Assembly (NCBI GenBank): GCA_018365455.1 | Contig: JAGZJZ010000030.1 | Location: 1 to 64,000, forward strand | DNA from: Clostridiales bacterium | GTDB taxonomy: Bacteria > Bacillota > Clostridia > Lachnospirales > Lachnospiraceae | Direction: 5' to 3' | Length of the DNA stretch: 64,000 nucleotides | Part shown: positions 10,401-17,179 of the stretch, piece after piece | Layout: each line of letters begins with the position of its first letter | How positions within the stretch are numbered: position 1 is the stretch's first letter | The notes under the pieces: model-generated | The model's database searches: none | The model's input: the letters and a program-made list of their open reading frames with translations, nothing else | Told to the model about the DNA's origin: nothing | Made by a program: the position numbers and the translations under genes

Positions 10401-11579
10401 ATTTCCCAGGAACAGAACATGGATGGAAATGCTTGTATCCTGATTTATCTTCGTTATTAATGCTTCTGTGATGACCGAATGAATTATAATATTATCCAGA
10501 GGGTCAAACATATCATTAATCGACCATATTGTCTCAGGAATACTATCTAGAATTGGATCTGTAAAATTATACATATTAGCTCTATAATAATCTCTTAAAT
10601 GCTTTATTTCCTCAATGTATTTTATCAAAACAGATTTAGCTTTTACAACATCTTTTAGTAGGAATAAAGTTAAAAAATCAATTAGACTCGCTGTGTCCTT
10701 TTTGAAATCACAAAGCAATACCATCAGGACTGGTTTTTTTAAGCTTCTGGCAGTAAGGAGACCACTTAATATAAACTTAAGCAGAAGCTCTGGAATAATA
10801 CTGAACGCTTTCATTGCATGAATTCCATAAATGGGCCACAAGAGTTTTTCAGGATTTTTTGTTTCAAACAAACACTTTGCCATAATAGTATTTTGCCCAA
10901 GCTTTTCCCCGGAAAACTGTCCTGTATACCAATCCAGCACCTCTTTCGTTAATGTATAATCTACCGGTTCATAGCTATAAACCATATCAGAATATGGACC
11001 ACTTGCCCTACTCTCTAATATTTCATCAAAACTGAACATCTGATTTTTATAATAAAAAGCACTTGGACGATGCCACTTATATGGCTGTAGTTTCCAAAAC
11101 ATCTTTGTAATAAATTCTTTATTCAGTGATATGTTATCGTGATCAAACCCACCGGTAAGACCATAATTCATCTCCTCTAATTTTTGATGATCATCAAAAG
11201 GAATAAAACATACTGATACCCCTTCCATATTCACCGTTTGCCTAGCCGGTATTTCCTTATTAAAAAAAGGAACGAGTATTTGCAGCTTTTCCCGCATACT
11301 GCCAAAACACTGATCATTTTCTTCATCATCATCGTAAATTACTTCAATTTTATCTTCCCCTGCATTTGGCTTAAATGTACGTAAAAAATGTCTCATAACA
11401 TGAATCGTATTCGCCTGATGTCCAAAATTCGGAGAATTCCATATTAATATTCTCATTGTATTTTTTTTCTCTTTTGTCTGTTCCTGCATATCCTGAAGCA
11501 AATAATTATACCGTGCTGTTTCTTCTGCATTTGCTTCTAACAGCACCTTTTGAATAAATTCCGTAATTTTTATAGGCAT
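1410..11579 (-). CDS. Giant multidomain protein, about 3389 aa
   Basis: This is one of the largest genes expected in such a genome, and I recognise no characterised homologue. The ATG overlaps the stop of the upstream gene (TGATG) with a GGGGG-rich box before it, so translation is coupled; a GTG one codon earlier is also possible. There is no signal peptide or clear transmembrane helix. Residues about 42-440 resemble a GT-B glycosyltransferase-like fold: RILIWNSPNFGHQANT near the N-terminus, then LPPVFEGQGTSS and GKPFIQF near 390-430. Residues about 550-1570 are a long beta-rich region with many G/D/F-strand repeats (for example YTNGDFQVDVGFPWNGDF near 1350). A LysM-like segment (TYQIKEGDTLQSI) lies near 1880. 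The remaining 1400 residues are unassigned mixed alpha/beta. The style recalls very large DUF6603-type proteins, but that is only an impression. It is the last gene of its operon. Confidence 0.85.
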   Translation of the reverse strand: MPIKITEFIQKVLLEANAEETARYNYLLQDMQEQTKEKKNTMRILIWNSPNFGHQANTIHVMRHFLRTFKPNAGEDKIEVIYDDDEENDQCFGSMREKLQILVPFFNKEIPARQTVNMEGVSVCFIPFDDHQKLEEMNYGLTGGFDHDNISLNKEFITKMFWKLQPYKWHRPSAFYYKNQMFSFDEILESRASGPYSDMVYSYEPVDYTLTKEVLDWYTGQFSGEKLGQNTIMAKCLFETKNPEKLLWPIYGIHAMKAFSIIPELLLKFILSGLLTARSLKKPVLMVLLCDFKKDTASLIDFLTLFLLKDVVKAKSVLIKYIEEIKHLRDYYRANMYNFTDPILDSIPETIWSINDMFDPLDNIIIHSVITEALITKINQDTSISIHVLFLGNVPMPVFQKFFSEADLPPVFEGQGTSSMMISSGKPFIQFNGGNNGGINNYNVFGDPYGISQTLQKNASMLIPPAEKKEDLIASIGEFSSFLNSCYDKQYESYFQHISQQSRNLVNDKFLMGMITGWGLVRGEIENRKKNVMTEVLDDILQQLREAASSGVLDVDRVFAETSLQSSLKDILGEIRITGESMVVTPEYCEGILSKVIFRNARTEVYGINMDAELEFVQSMDGWSIESTFRCESLETWEFLPWVHIQQVGFEMTVSENGLPPYGAITGHIGEIETKFRLLYPTRNGKWNLEARFDTPQTAMDIFFKLSGNLNFLESLPPGLKELSGIGVDRLRFLYDTNEEKLQEIIIGLSAKEEWIFHQNPNLSVKPSVELNILNPTSFDTRSISGKVTGVFRIGDGEDAGELSVTACYPPFKIQAQLTKNKIFFSDLLRMFVPHAQMSTSLAISALQMYIEPEVKSYSIYGAIDTDLEVVEGFKITGMSAGVFNTSGQVMARLKGTMQILPKTANLLLRLEAYYHTGAGFRFMGTLESSGETKVSDLIAEYAPQQLTLKEEENVPQFPLGKIQAVFESESKRWSFEAGSKEPWKIQALNDLKLSAKVKIGTIPPQGKETGIEEFCSMLKRDEKDPFFASVWAEFSWENVDLIIWYNYSGIQKNYGLGITCKGIGSASLTPDEGGGHKAEIELDPTLTVGGLIRQMITWCTGSPFGLEEPWNLLEKIPLGGMKLIYHFRTKAVEFFWDIGAIDLGIARIDSIRFTYASDSNDSRKKGLFVDIKGSFVWDKEDSLRWDASKPGQAPVPPASGTSYFTLRTLAMGQHLLIPGLDSAASVEKAMEAVEQSFEPATEEKLPPVSYCAKSSWLFAADFGILKEKGETAYMIDAQVVFNDPNIYALRLRLNGTAAKVFKGLDVQVLYRKVTDSIGVFQAEVTLPDKIRYLNIGAYSLTLPVFGISIYTNGDFQVDVGFPWNGDFTRSMAVEAIVYPGIPIMGAAGFYFGKLSDETAGDAIPHTSKGRFQPVIIFGFGLQVGLGKSVHYGILSAGFSLTVYAILEGVLAKYNPYQIAVETKAKDEISKTTDLSEDYYFRLTGTAGISGHLFGSIDFAIIKAEVDISIQIGVQFTFEVYRPVVLTVMASLSASLSLQINLGIFKIKIHFNFSIKIKESFQIGEFQEAPWDELMTENRGVIASPVNRRLSKMAKPEDYCWNFSALKEIDVKTPLSGFLMVSPVLAADEWGETEDRTCLAVMLLLESFEAFPAFVERFACFLVAAIQTDASCSEKDVKEMILSKKELDWMIDFGLASTQENLTPLSKDHMERFLKEQFEVTVLTKPKEDGEINAVYFPVPGGLSLKIGSKVSSVEYTFGSYNQVAEGKLLSLRRMFNELAVKVAEEDSKNNMGIGDGNKCSMGEFLFADYFLLLGRQVAQALREQLRNYQFLLSGKETIKEILTWVKSESGTDYSIYDIMAGNMEHPLKKDKILVISEGQTYQIKEGDTLQSIIRSNGLEIEMLARTENEAVSGLFHKGEGEQAMLNLPHLEQLRLVHLLAEIKRNRSVEQIAGMVSRYHMHGLRIPTEGITPLAGGMWEKQEKGKWLLPETAGLYALTGQQFQVPVDLKEELSILFNAANVMWLGFESWKNGTVKSDKIYEIIVAPNDETVKRLSFLKAAGKEGGVMENSHLDILDMKSEQPVTASFANPVNWKPDTSVVLPVKGEATVQFQTYPLPDEMQGSDCLYYAAYEEAEGVLKKERAVNYGWGTSLTFSICRNTDNVEGACTYEMIGMKQTQTKQLEKLLENREQYSICNRMIGYTSSTGNLYQMECDGPNAVDMAMLRLNLSTETHPSGLGDQQDSNMQKFLELLWEGSVTNSGGYYLYYWNNEKKRGLPESAFKEDGTASITLVLVYDSAQYKGGDYINTLLCGYRLEKGTFPLASADDGRVIVSPMTAPGVLSLGCQRLKPTETEDIHNIEDGKQFLSNQFSLLSYKIVENKDFKGSNYGMPCGPIGERTLLYKTSLPYSSFAKEGVHAAKKTGLRKGLSPYAGVGKLFEVESEWLDYYGNRLSGNAGKLEISKMHTGYSDKLHPIATWPSVTVQWEVQKISEYPELLLLLQFDSSRYEAEDGQRNADQTLLFYQSLFDQLMDLNGIELSIEHSLLEEGDFQFEEEEWLQLTGWLFLDPGSILNYLQRVSSGEHPRVPEEEIIRFTFSNKKINTKQLFPLTVNLCFRRTKQFIMEGMEKIEGILETKSKIPPHMILDNSGTRTLEKFASRMEKAFEEEYGLRVMASGTDLNCADTPLHVIRLGEHGVSVQFSDKPVIGVIRPVSNRLWSSGKPIPLKIYTTEGGLEPTSVCEKSFTDIDVDRWLKIVLLAVDDMLTLRNAAAIYLADQGEQGQSNYLEQIQKSKEQLAKNLSYMLIPVFADEERKLSQKARENLRQKLLNKLGSFYQVHAVLDYMTEVNRGIVETSRKAPRFYGQAKIEMERADLDVMFSDGKIDLDKPQGNMAVSVSAQELARSRTGEVISNIQGKIGFHITHLEHDVHEMRNIKEFEASKWLGFVTKEEVKADMGDLAIPMVLRSYPDSPLMITQKDLSVGGSEKIYLSESSDYSELLKWDYSFNYSLSYHYPQDIMHCKILWNQHGTVKSDVSDRLFEALAQFTEVYPYLKKDMDREAAIVNPEGDIKPIQKILSAFSIVLNEVAQASNLLITVKKRDDKSECYSFHIAETSVDIDGRDVYMIKIYGEKLKGEIIPEILLDTQCFEAVPYKNIEITEQNILEEPMACYIYRYKDTEEYLSPAEGQEIKERTVCLRGLNLLEMQNALAQISVIRNSCLMQDSSLDKNREIAEPFIYSTGNVAFENPYFAFKDISQKLDIKPKEKKCTISCCFEEFFKDLFRESCGKEMKIQMEAKYIRNIQNGLAPIELPIFLQTPVMVKAGATKEITREWECKIQQWIYEHYENKPEENSALRFDLILFSSLTPMPKKLLRFQNLWISYGSHNSVQ

Positions 11580-14500
11580 CACTCTACCCCCTTCCCTTTC
11601 TCCGTATGATAAAACCCATACCAGCCAACTCCCTTTTCACTGATTTCCTCTCCGGAACCAAACAGGTAAAAACTAATATTTCCATTCGGAGGCAGTTTAC
11701 CGATTCCAAAAGCCTTCACTGCAACCTCGTTGAGCATTAGGATAAATGACTGATTTTCTTTATCATATTCAAGACGTACAGAACCAATCGAAAGCCTTAA
11801 TATATTCTGTAGAAAGAAATCTTCCGTTTTTCCGGTTCCTGGCATTTTTATTCCCATAAAAGCTCTTATACTATCACCGTTACTCGCTGTATTCCATGCC
11901 AAAAGAAGCCTGCTCTTCAATCCTGCTTTTCCAGCCAATTCCCCTAAGGATCCAAGCTCAGCCTTCCACTCCAGACCTATCCATGAACCTTCTCCTTCTT
12001 CCGAAAAACGTACACAGGGCATAACTTTTGCATACCCATCCTCCTGCCATCCACTTATATTACCATCCACCATTCCCAGTAGCTGAAGATGCAGCTGCGA
12101 ACAAAGACTATGTATTCCTGGCTCGCTTTTTAATAAATCAAATTGTGTACTGCCTGCAAAGAAAGTAAATTCCTGGACATTCTCTTTTCGCTTCATTTCC
12201 AGTTCCGCGTGGGAAAAAATCAAACCACTTTTGCTTTCCTCTCCAAACGAGAACAAATCAATCATAATCTCAGAATCTGAAATAACGGGGACGGTATGGA
12301 AGTGTAAACTTCCGCTTAGTTCAAAGCGGGTACAGTCAAAAGTGGGGGAAATCATTTCCACATCTGTAACGCGTACTACCTTTAAAATATTGCTGTCCAA
12401 TTCAAAAGTACCGGTTTCTTTGTTTTGCAGTAAAAATACTTCTGCTCCATCTCTCAACTGGTAATGGCCTTCCAACAGCAATGCACGATACGGATTTCCG
12501 TCCTTCATGGCCTTAACTGATGAACCAAACAATCGGGCAAATGAAATCTGCGCTTTACAGGACTGCTTTACCACAGCCGAATCCCGAAACAGAACTTTTA
12601 ATTCCAACAGACGAAATTCCTCGTTCCCAAAATCCTTTGGCAAAACTGCCTCTACCTTTCCCTGGCCCAGAATCGTATCCCTGTAACAAATCAATCCAAA
12701 TAAGGAACTATTCTTATCCTGCTTTATCTGTCCATTCTCCACACTTATGGTATTCAAAGTGATTCCTAAATGATGAACACATAGCTTCTCTGCATTTGCT
12801 GCACCAGACAGAAGCCCAGCCATCTGCGCGGGCATATTTTCTGCTTCCAGGGGAAGCCGCAAGAAGAGTACGCCCTGCCAGTTCTCATCCGTTATGACAT
12901 CACAAAACTGAGAAAAATATTCATGGTCTGTTTGTTCATAAGCATCTTTAAAATAATTCTCAATCCATTTCATCAGTAACGGCTGCTGTGACATATCACC
13001 TTTACTTCCTGCATTAGTTATCGGAGAAGAGAATTTACTACGATAAGTCCATGCATCTATACAACTAATTAAACCTTGCTTTTTCTTCTTTTCCTTCAAA
13101 TCATCCGGATCGAATAATTTTCCTTTACATCCTTTGATGATCATTACTCCTCCATAACTGCCATATTTGCAGTCATAACCCACTTGTGCCCGGAATATCC
13201 AATCCTGTATCCTGCACAGATTATGAAAGCAGGCAGGATTAGTATCATCCATGGAGCCCAAATACTCAGGGTTTACTGCCACCAGACACAAACTTGGAGA
13301 CTGAAAAACCCGCACTAATTCCTCAGTAGGATTGCAAAAACAAATGCCATCCTCCCCCTCTCCATTTGTAAGCCTGATGTTTCTAAACCGGATTCCTTCC
13401 ATATTTGCAAGGAATCCCGATGGCGTAACTATAGTAGTATCCTCCAAAGAATTACTGTTTCTTCGTATATACCTTTCACAGCCGCATTTTTCAATCTGTT
13501 TTTGACGCATATTTGCTAAAATATGATCCTCAAATATTTCCAGTTTCTGTTTATCCCTAACCAAAGCCTGCAGATAGGGCATCATAGGAAAACAGATCCC
13601 ATTTTTTGTTTCATCCAGCTGGATAAACGGTGGCTGATGTACAAGAATTTTGGACATATGTTCCTGTTCCATGCCATATAGTGCAAATCCAGGCGGCTCA
13701 GACACATATTTTCCTTCTGATACACCTATCCAGGAGGTCCTATATGCATTTGTAAGATTCGATGCATTTGCATCATAATCTTCTCCAACCTGAAATGCCC
13801 TTCCTTCCACAGCTGGTGCATGAGCATTCTGTCCTGAAAGAAAACGAATTTTTTCCCCTTTCTGAAGAATCAGATATTCTGTTCCATTCCTTCCGCATAA
13901 AAGTGCTATCTCTTTTGTTCCTTCTGTACCATACAGATAAAACTCTCCCTCCGGACAGAGCCTGTGATGCTTTTCCTGCTTCGTCTTTGAAAATGTAAAT
14001 CTTGACGGATAAAGGCTGTCCTCTTCTTTTACAAAATCAAGATAAACCGTTTCTCCATAAATTGTAGAGAAGGCTGTTGGAAAGGGGGTATCAAATTTTT
14101 TATTTATTACATTCAGAACCGTTCGATGATTGTTATAATCCGACATCTGTCCCGTCGGCTGCCCCTGTTCATTACAAATGTCACAAGGGTTTATAATAAC
14201 ATAAAGGGAAAGAAGAAAATCCTTCGGTTCTTTTTCTTTCATTAAATAAAGGGGACTGTATACATTTTCTTCTTTTCCTTCTGACACATAGCTGTACTCT
14301 AATCCAGGTGTCAGTTCTTTCACAAACTCTGACATTTTAATATCCATATTAAATACAAGACTGCCGCAGCATCCTTCTTGAAATAAAATGCCGCAATCAT
14401 AAATATTATAATCACCTTTTTTTAACCCCGGCACAAATTCATATACGTTGTCCCAGCTATGTGTATGAGACAAATCAACTTTATCTTCTGCTATTTTTAT

Positions 14501-14917
14501 CTTTGCATAGCTTTTAATCTCCATGAAAAGATTGCCTGCCACAGGAAACTGACAGTTTCCATAAGTAAACGCTGTCTCTTCACCTGTTTTTTCTGTTAAT
14601 AGTCCAAGCATAATCATATTCTCAGCTATTGCTTCTTTACCATCACATAACCAGAATATCCCCCTCTTAGTAGTGTTACTTCCCAAAAGAATACTTTTTA
14701 TCTGCTCTCGAATCTTATCTGCTTCTTCCGGTGAAAGTACGAGCTGCCTGCCCGGAATCCAAAAACAGATTCCTAAATTCTCTCTATCAAGAAATGCCTC
14801 CTCCAATGATATTTCTTCTGGTCCTGACCCTTCACCCATCAAAAACAAAAAAATCTCTGCCATATTTTTATTTTCATAAGCTGTATAACAACGCATTGTC
14901 TTTTTTCTAAACCGCAT
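11579..14917 (-). CDS. Large unknown protein, 1112 aa
   Basis: The start is the ATG at 14917, preceded by AAAGGAGA at good spacing. A TTG 20 codons earlier lies inside a hairpin and has no ribosome site, so it was not used. No signal peptide or membrane segment is seen. The N-terminal part has helical stretches (SPEEADKIREQIKSILLG). From about residue 250 onward the protein is beta-rich, and the C-terminal 300 residues (FELSGSLHFHTVPV, LRLSIGSVRLEYDKENQS) are similar in style to the beta region of the giant protein that follows. The stop overlaps the next start, so the two are probably made in a fixed ratio and may form one complex. Function is unknown. Confidence 0.85.
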   Translation of the reverse strand: MRFRKKTMRCYTAYENKNMAEIFLFLMGEGSGPEEISLEEAFLDRENLGICFWIPGRQLVLSPEEADKIREQIKSILLGSNTTKRGIFWLCDGKEAIAENMIMLGLLTEKTGEETAFTYGNCQFPVAGNLFMEIKSYAKIKIAEDKVDLSHTHSWDNVYEFVPGLKKGDYNIYDCGILFQEGCCGSLVFNMDIKMSEFVKELTPGLEYSYVSEGKEENVYSPLYLMKEKEPKDFLLSLYVIINPCDICNEQGQPTGQMSDYNNHRTVLNVINKKFDTPFPTAFSTIYGETVYLDFVKEEDSLYPSRFTFSKTKQEKHHRLCPEGEFYLYGTEGTKEIALLCGRNGTEYLILQKGEKIRFLSGQNAHAPAVEGRAFQVGEDYDANASNLTNAYRTSWIGVSEGKYVSEPPGFALYGMEQEHMSKILVHQPPFIQLDETKNGICFPMMPYLQALVRDKQKLEIFEDHILANMRQKQIEKCGCERYIRRNSNSLEDTTIVTPSGFLANMEGIRFRNIRLTNGEGEDGICFCNPTEELVRVFQSPSLCLVAVNPEYLGSMDDTNPACFHNLCRIQDWIFRAQVGYDCKYGSYGGVMIIKGCKGKLFDPDDLKEKKKKQGLISCIDAWTYRSKFSSPITNAGSKGDMSQQPLLMKWIENYFKDAYEQTDHEYFSQFCDVITDENWQGVLFLRLPLEAENMPAQMAGLLSGAANAEKLCVHHLGITLNTISVENGQIKQDKNSSLFGLICYRDTILGQGKVEAVLPKDFGNEEFRLLELKVLFRDSAVVKQSCKAQISFARLFGSSVKAMKDGNPYRALLLEGHYQLRDGAEVFLLQNKETGTFELDSNILKVVRVTDVEMISPTFDCTRFELSGSLHFHTVPVISDSEIMIDLFSFGEESKSGLIFSHAELEMKRKENVQEFTFFAGSTQFDLLKSEPGIHSLCSQLHLQLLGMVDGNISGWQEDGYAKVMPCVRFSEEGEGSWIGLEWKAELGSLGELAGKAGLKSRLLLAWNTASNGDSIRAFMGIKMPGTGKTEDFFLQNILRLSIGSVRLEYDKENQSFILMLNEVAVKAFGIGKLPPNGNISFYLFGSGEEISEKGVGWYGFYHTEKGKGVE

Positions 14918-14975
14918 TACCGTCTCCTTTCCGGCAATACTTGCCGCATTATTTAAATTCAGACGAATAAAACCC

Positions 14976-15017
14976 AAAACGCCATAAAAGTATGAGATAA
15001 TACTTTTATGGCGTTTT
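14976..15017 (-). terminator. Intra-operon hairpin / partial terminator
   Basis: A 17-bp perfect inverted repeat (AAAACGCCATAAAAGTA and its complement) has an 8-nt loop. On the minus strand only four T follow, so read-through is plausible. It separates the 230-aa gene from the two large genes and could lower their expression relative to it. Confidence 0.6.
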
Positions 15018-15066
15018 TACTATGCCTACATTCTACTTATATACTTCAGCGTCATACATAGAACGA

Positions 15067-15759
15067 TTACTCAGTTGTAAAGGTTGTAATCGCAGCTAAA
15101 CCGCTTCGTGACAAAGCACTCATCTTATTATTCCATCCGCCTGTAAAGTAACCTACTATATAACTATGCCCAACTACTACCGGAAAGCCATCCAACGCTA
15201 TATCCCCTGACTGAGCATTGCTTTCCACTCTACATGCGCATTTTGGTAAATCTACATATATATCATTCAATGCATCCCATACTCCAATCCAATTTTCATT
15301 ATCAAAGGGACGATAATTTACACAAGTATCATATTTAACTAAGACAGATGTAGACTGAACAGAATCAATATCAATGCTGATATTCTTATAAATTATTTCT
15401 GTTCCTGGTGCTAATGAAGAAACATATGCGGTTGAACAGAAATTGTTAATTCTAGAATTAGGATCGTAAGGAGCAAGAGAATATCCTATAATATATCCTC
15501 TTTCAATTAAGCCCAAATCCTCCATTGTAATTGTGCCATTTAGAAAATCTGATTGCATTACATAAGTTTTTAAAGGCTGTTTTCTCCATGGTATGGATGG
15601 ACCTTTTATACTGTCATCTGCCGGCCATAACGCAAAATAGTTCTTATCTGTTCCTGGCATTGTTTCCATGAGAACATGATAATCCAATCTGGCATAATCC
15701 CCATTGATTTTATTTAATTTAATATTTACACACTCTTTCTGCAAAGCACTTACCTTCAT
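15067..15759 (-). CDS. Unknown protein with two similar halves, 230 aa
   Basis: An AGGAGG box about 8 nt before the ATG fixes the start. No signal peptide. The protein appears to be an internal duplication: residues about 15-115 and 125-228 both follow the pattern hydrophobic strand, Tyr, (N/K)xFALWP or NWIGVWD, a Pro-rich turn, GxITMxDLGLIERGYIIGY or GDIALDGFPVVVGHSYIVGY, then a Ser/Asn-rich end. This suggests two beta-sandwich domains. It sits between the LytTR regulator and the two large proteins on the same strand, so it is probably regulated with them. I know no function for it. Confidence 0.8.
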   Translation of the reverse strand: MKVSALQKECVNIKLNKINGDYARLDYHVLMETMPGTDKNYFALWPADDSIKGPSIPWRKQPLKTYVMQSDFLNGTITMEDLGLIERGYIIGYSLAPYDPNSRINNFCSTAYVSSLAPGTEIIYKNISIDIDSVQSTSVLVKYDTCVNYRPFDNENWIGVWDALNDIYVDLPKCACRVESNAQSGDIALDGFPVVVGHSYIVGYFTGGWNNKMSALSRSGLAAITTFTTE

Positions 15760-15831
15760 GTTCGATCCTCCTAGTTTTACATAATTTATTTCTTTGCTTT
15801 ATACCCATATTTTGTTAGTCACATCCCATAA

Positions 15832-16629
15832 TCAAACGTACATAAGTTCTTTATAAATATTCTGATATTTTTTTACTGGTACAGGAACATGCGATCCTGA
15901 TAACATTATCAATTCCGTACTTCTTAAAATCTTAACATAACTACGATTTACCATGTAGCTGCGATGGACCTTAACAAATTCTTGTCCCAAGATATTCTGG
16001 CATTCTTTCCAGGAAATTCTGGCTTCAATACAGCTCTCCCTAACAGTGTGAAACAACGTACAGTGATTTTGGGCTTCTGCATATTCCACCTCTGACTCTT
16101 TCAAATAATGTATGCTTCCATACGTATCCCTAATTTCTAAGCGATGATCTTTTCCATTCTCGTTTTCTATTAATTTTTTCAGATATTCATAATTCATTTC
16201 TTTCTTACTTGAAAAGAGCTGATTGACCCCTAAGTATTTAAGAGGGCTTGAAATATGTATATGTATAATTTTTAATTCATCATTTTTCAAATGCCAGCTA
16301 AACGTCACTCTTTGCTCCTCTTGCAATAGTAGTTGAGTTCCCTGATCTGTGCTCACCAAGTAACGTCCCATAATCAGACAGGAATTCCTGTCATGGGCAA
16401 CACACCGGAATTCCTGATGTATTAAATGACATTTAGGATTGGTTTTACTAGTTTCTACTAAATCCTGTATGACCTTATCCTTACCTTGTTTAAATTCTTT
16501 TTCTAATGCTCCAATCCAGACAACCTCTTCGCTTAATTGCCGGATGATGTAAGAACTGTCTTTTTGCCAAAAAGAATTAAGGCATTCTTGAGTTCTTGTA
16601 ATTGCTTCTTGAATCTTCATCTTTTGCAT
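15832..16629 (-). CDS. NTF2-like / LytTR transcription regulator
   Basis: Residues about 1-130 look like a SnoaL/NTF2-like domain (LNSFWQKDSSYIIRQLSEEV, with a later HLIHQEFRCVAHD strand region). Residues about 160-265 are a LytTR DNA-binding domain: ESEVEYAEAQNHCTLFHT, EFVKVHRSYMVNRSYV and VPVKKYQ are typical. There is no receiver domain with a phospho-acceptor Asp, so the signal may be a small ligand in the NTF2-like pocket rather than phosphorylation (inference). It is the first gene of the block containing the duplicated protein and the two large proteins. A promoter with paired direct repeats lies just upstream, so autoregulation is likely. The ribosome site is weak (GGGAG 9 nt before the first ATG), and an ATG three codons in is an alternative start. 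Confidence 0.85.
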   Translation of the reverse strand: MQKMKIQEAITRTQECLNSFWQKDSSYIIRQLSEEVVWIGALEKEFKQGKDKVIQDLVETSKTNPKCHLIHQEFRCVAHDRNSCLIMGRYLVSTDQGTQLLLQEEQRVTFSWHLKNDELKIIHIHISSPLKYLGVNQLFSSKKEMNYEYLKKLIENENGKDHRLEIRDTYGSIHYLKESEVEYAEAQNHCTLFHTVRESCIEARISWKECQNILGQEFVKVHRSYMVNRSYVKILRSTELIMLSGSHVPVPVKKYQNIYKELMYV

Positions 16630-16663
16630 AACACCACACTCCCAAACTTTTCCTCAAAAAATT

Positions 16664-16745
16664 ATCTTAGATGATATAACGTATTAATGTCAAATTCTTT
16701 TACTTAAGTTGTGGTGAATTGCATAATTTAAATGTGAATTGCATA
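16664..16745 (-). promoter_or_regulatory. Promoter with paired 12-bp direct repeats
   Basis: Minus-strand TTGACA (16688-16693) and TAAGAT (16664-16669) are separated by 18 bp. Upstream of the -35 box the 12-mer GTGAATTGCATA occurs twice (16714-16725 and 16734-16745), exactly 20 bp apart and on the same helix face. LytTR activators bind such direct repeats two turns apart, so this is a likely autoregulatory site. Confidence 0.6.
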
Positions 16746-17055
16746 TACATATTTTTATTTACAGATTATTAAAAATTTAATAAATAATTCGCGACCCTCC
16801 TTTCTTCCAATTCATGAATTTCAACCTGGTTAATATCTTGTCTTTTAGCTATTCTTTCCAGATTATTTTTTTAATTCTATAATTTAAATTATATATAAAT
16901 TTGTATTATTTTCCTATCATTATGCACCAGTAACCCATACAAAGCGTGAAAAACTATTATTTGTTTGTTTTTATGTAAGCGCTTAGATTCTAGGCATTAG
17001 CCCTATCGAAAACAATACATAATTTTAATAGAAGATAGCCATTTACTACACCACG
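16746..17055. other. AT-rich intergenic region
   Basis: Between the repeat pair of the LytTR promoter and the terminator of the kinase gene the sequence is AT-rich. It holds no open frame with a ribosome site and no hairpin I would call functional. Confidence 0.5.
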
Positions 17056-17093
17056 AAAAAAAATACTCCGGCTACATTTTTCAGTAGCCAGAG
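17056..17093 (-). terminator. Terminator of HipA-like kinase gene
   Basis: On the minus strand a 10-bp stem (CTCTGGCTAC / GTAGCCGGAG, one G-U pair) with an 8-nt loop is followed by TATTTTTTTT, a typical intrinsic terminator. Confidence 0.85.
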
Positions 17094-17179
17094 CACTCGC
17101 TCTGCAATTGCGTATGTTCTTTACATCGGATGTCTTTTTTCCAATATGCACTGTATCTTTGTAGTAAAAGCAAGTTGTT

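Noticed and set aside
14918..14977. TTG start adding 20 residues to the 1112-aa protein
   Set aside because: The TTG lies in a hairpin without a ribosome site, whereas the ATG at 14917 has AAAGGAGA at good spacing.
1..16629. NRPS/PKS, polymorphic toxin or phage tail explanation for the giant genes
   Set aside because: No carrier, adenylation, toxin-repeat or tail motifs are visible, and no immunity or phage genes are nearby.
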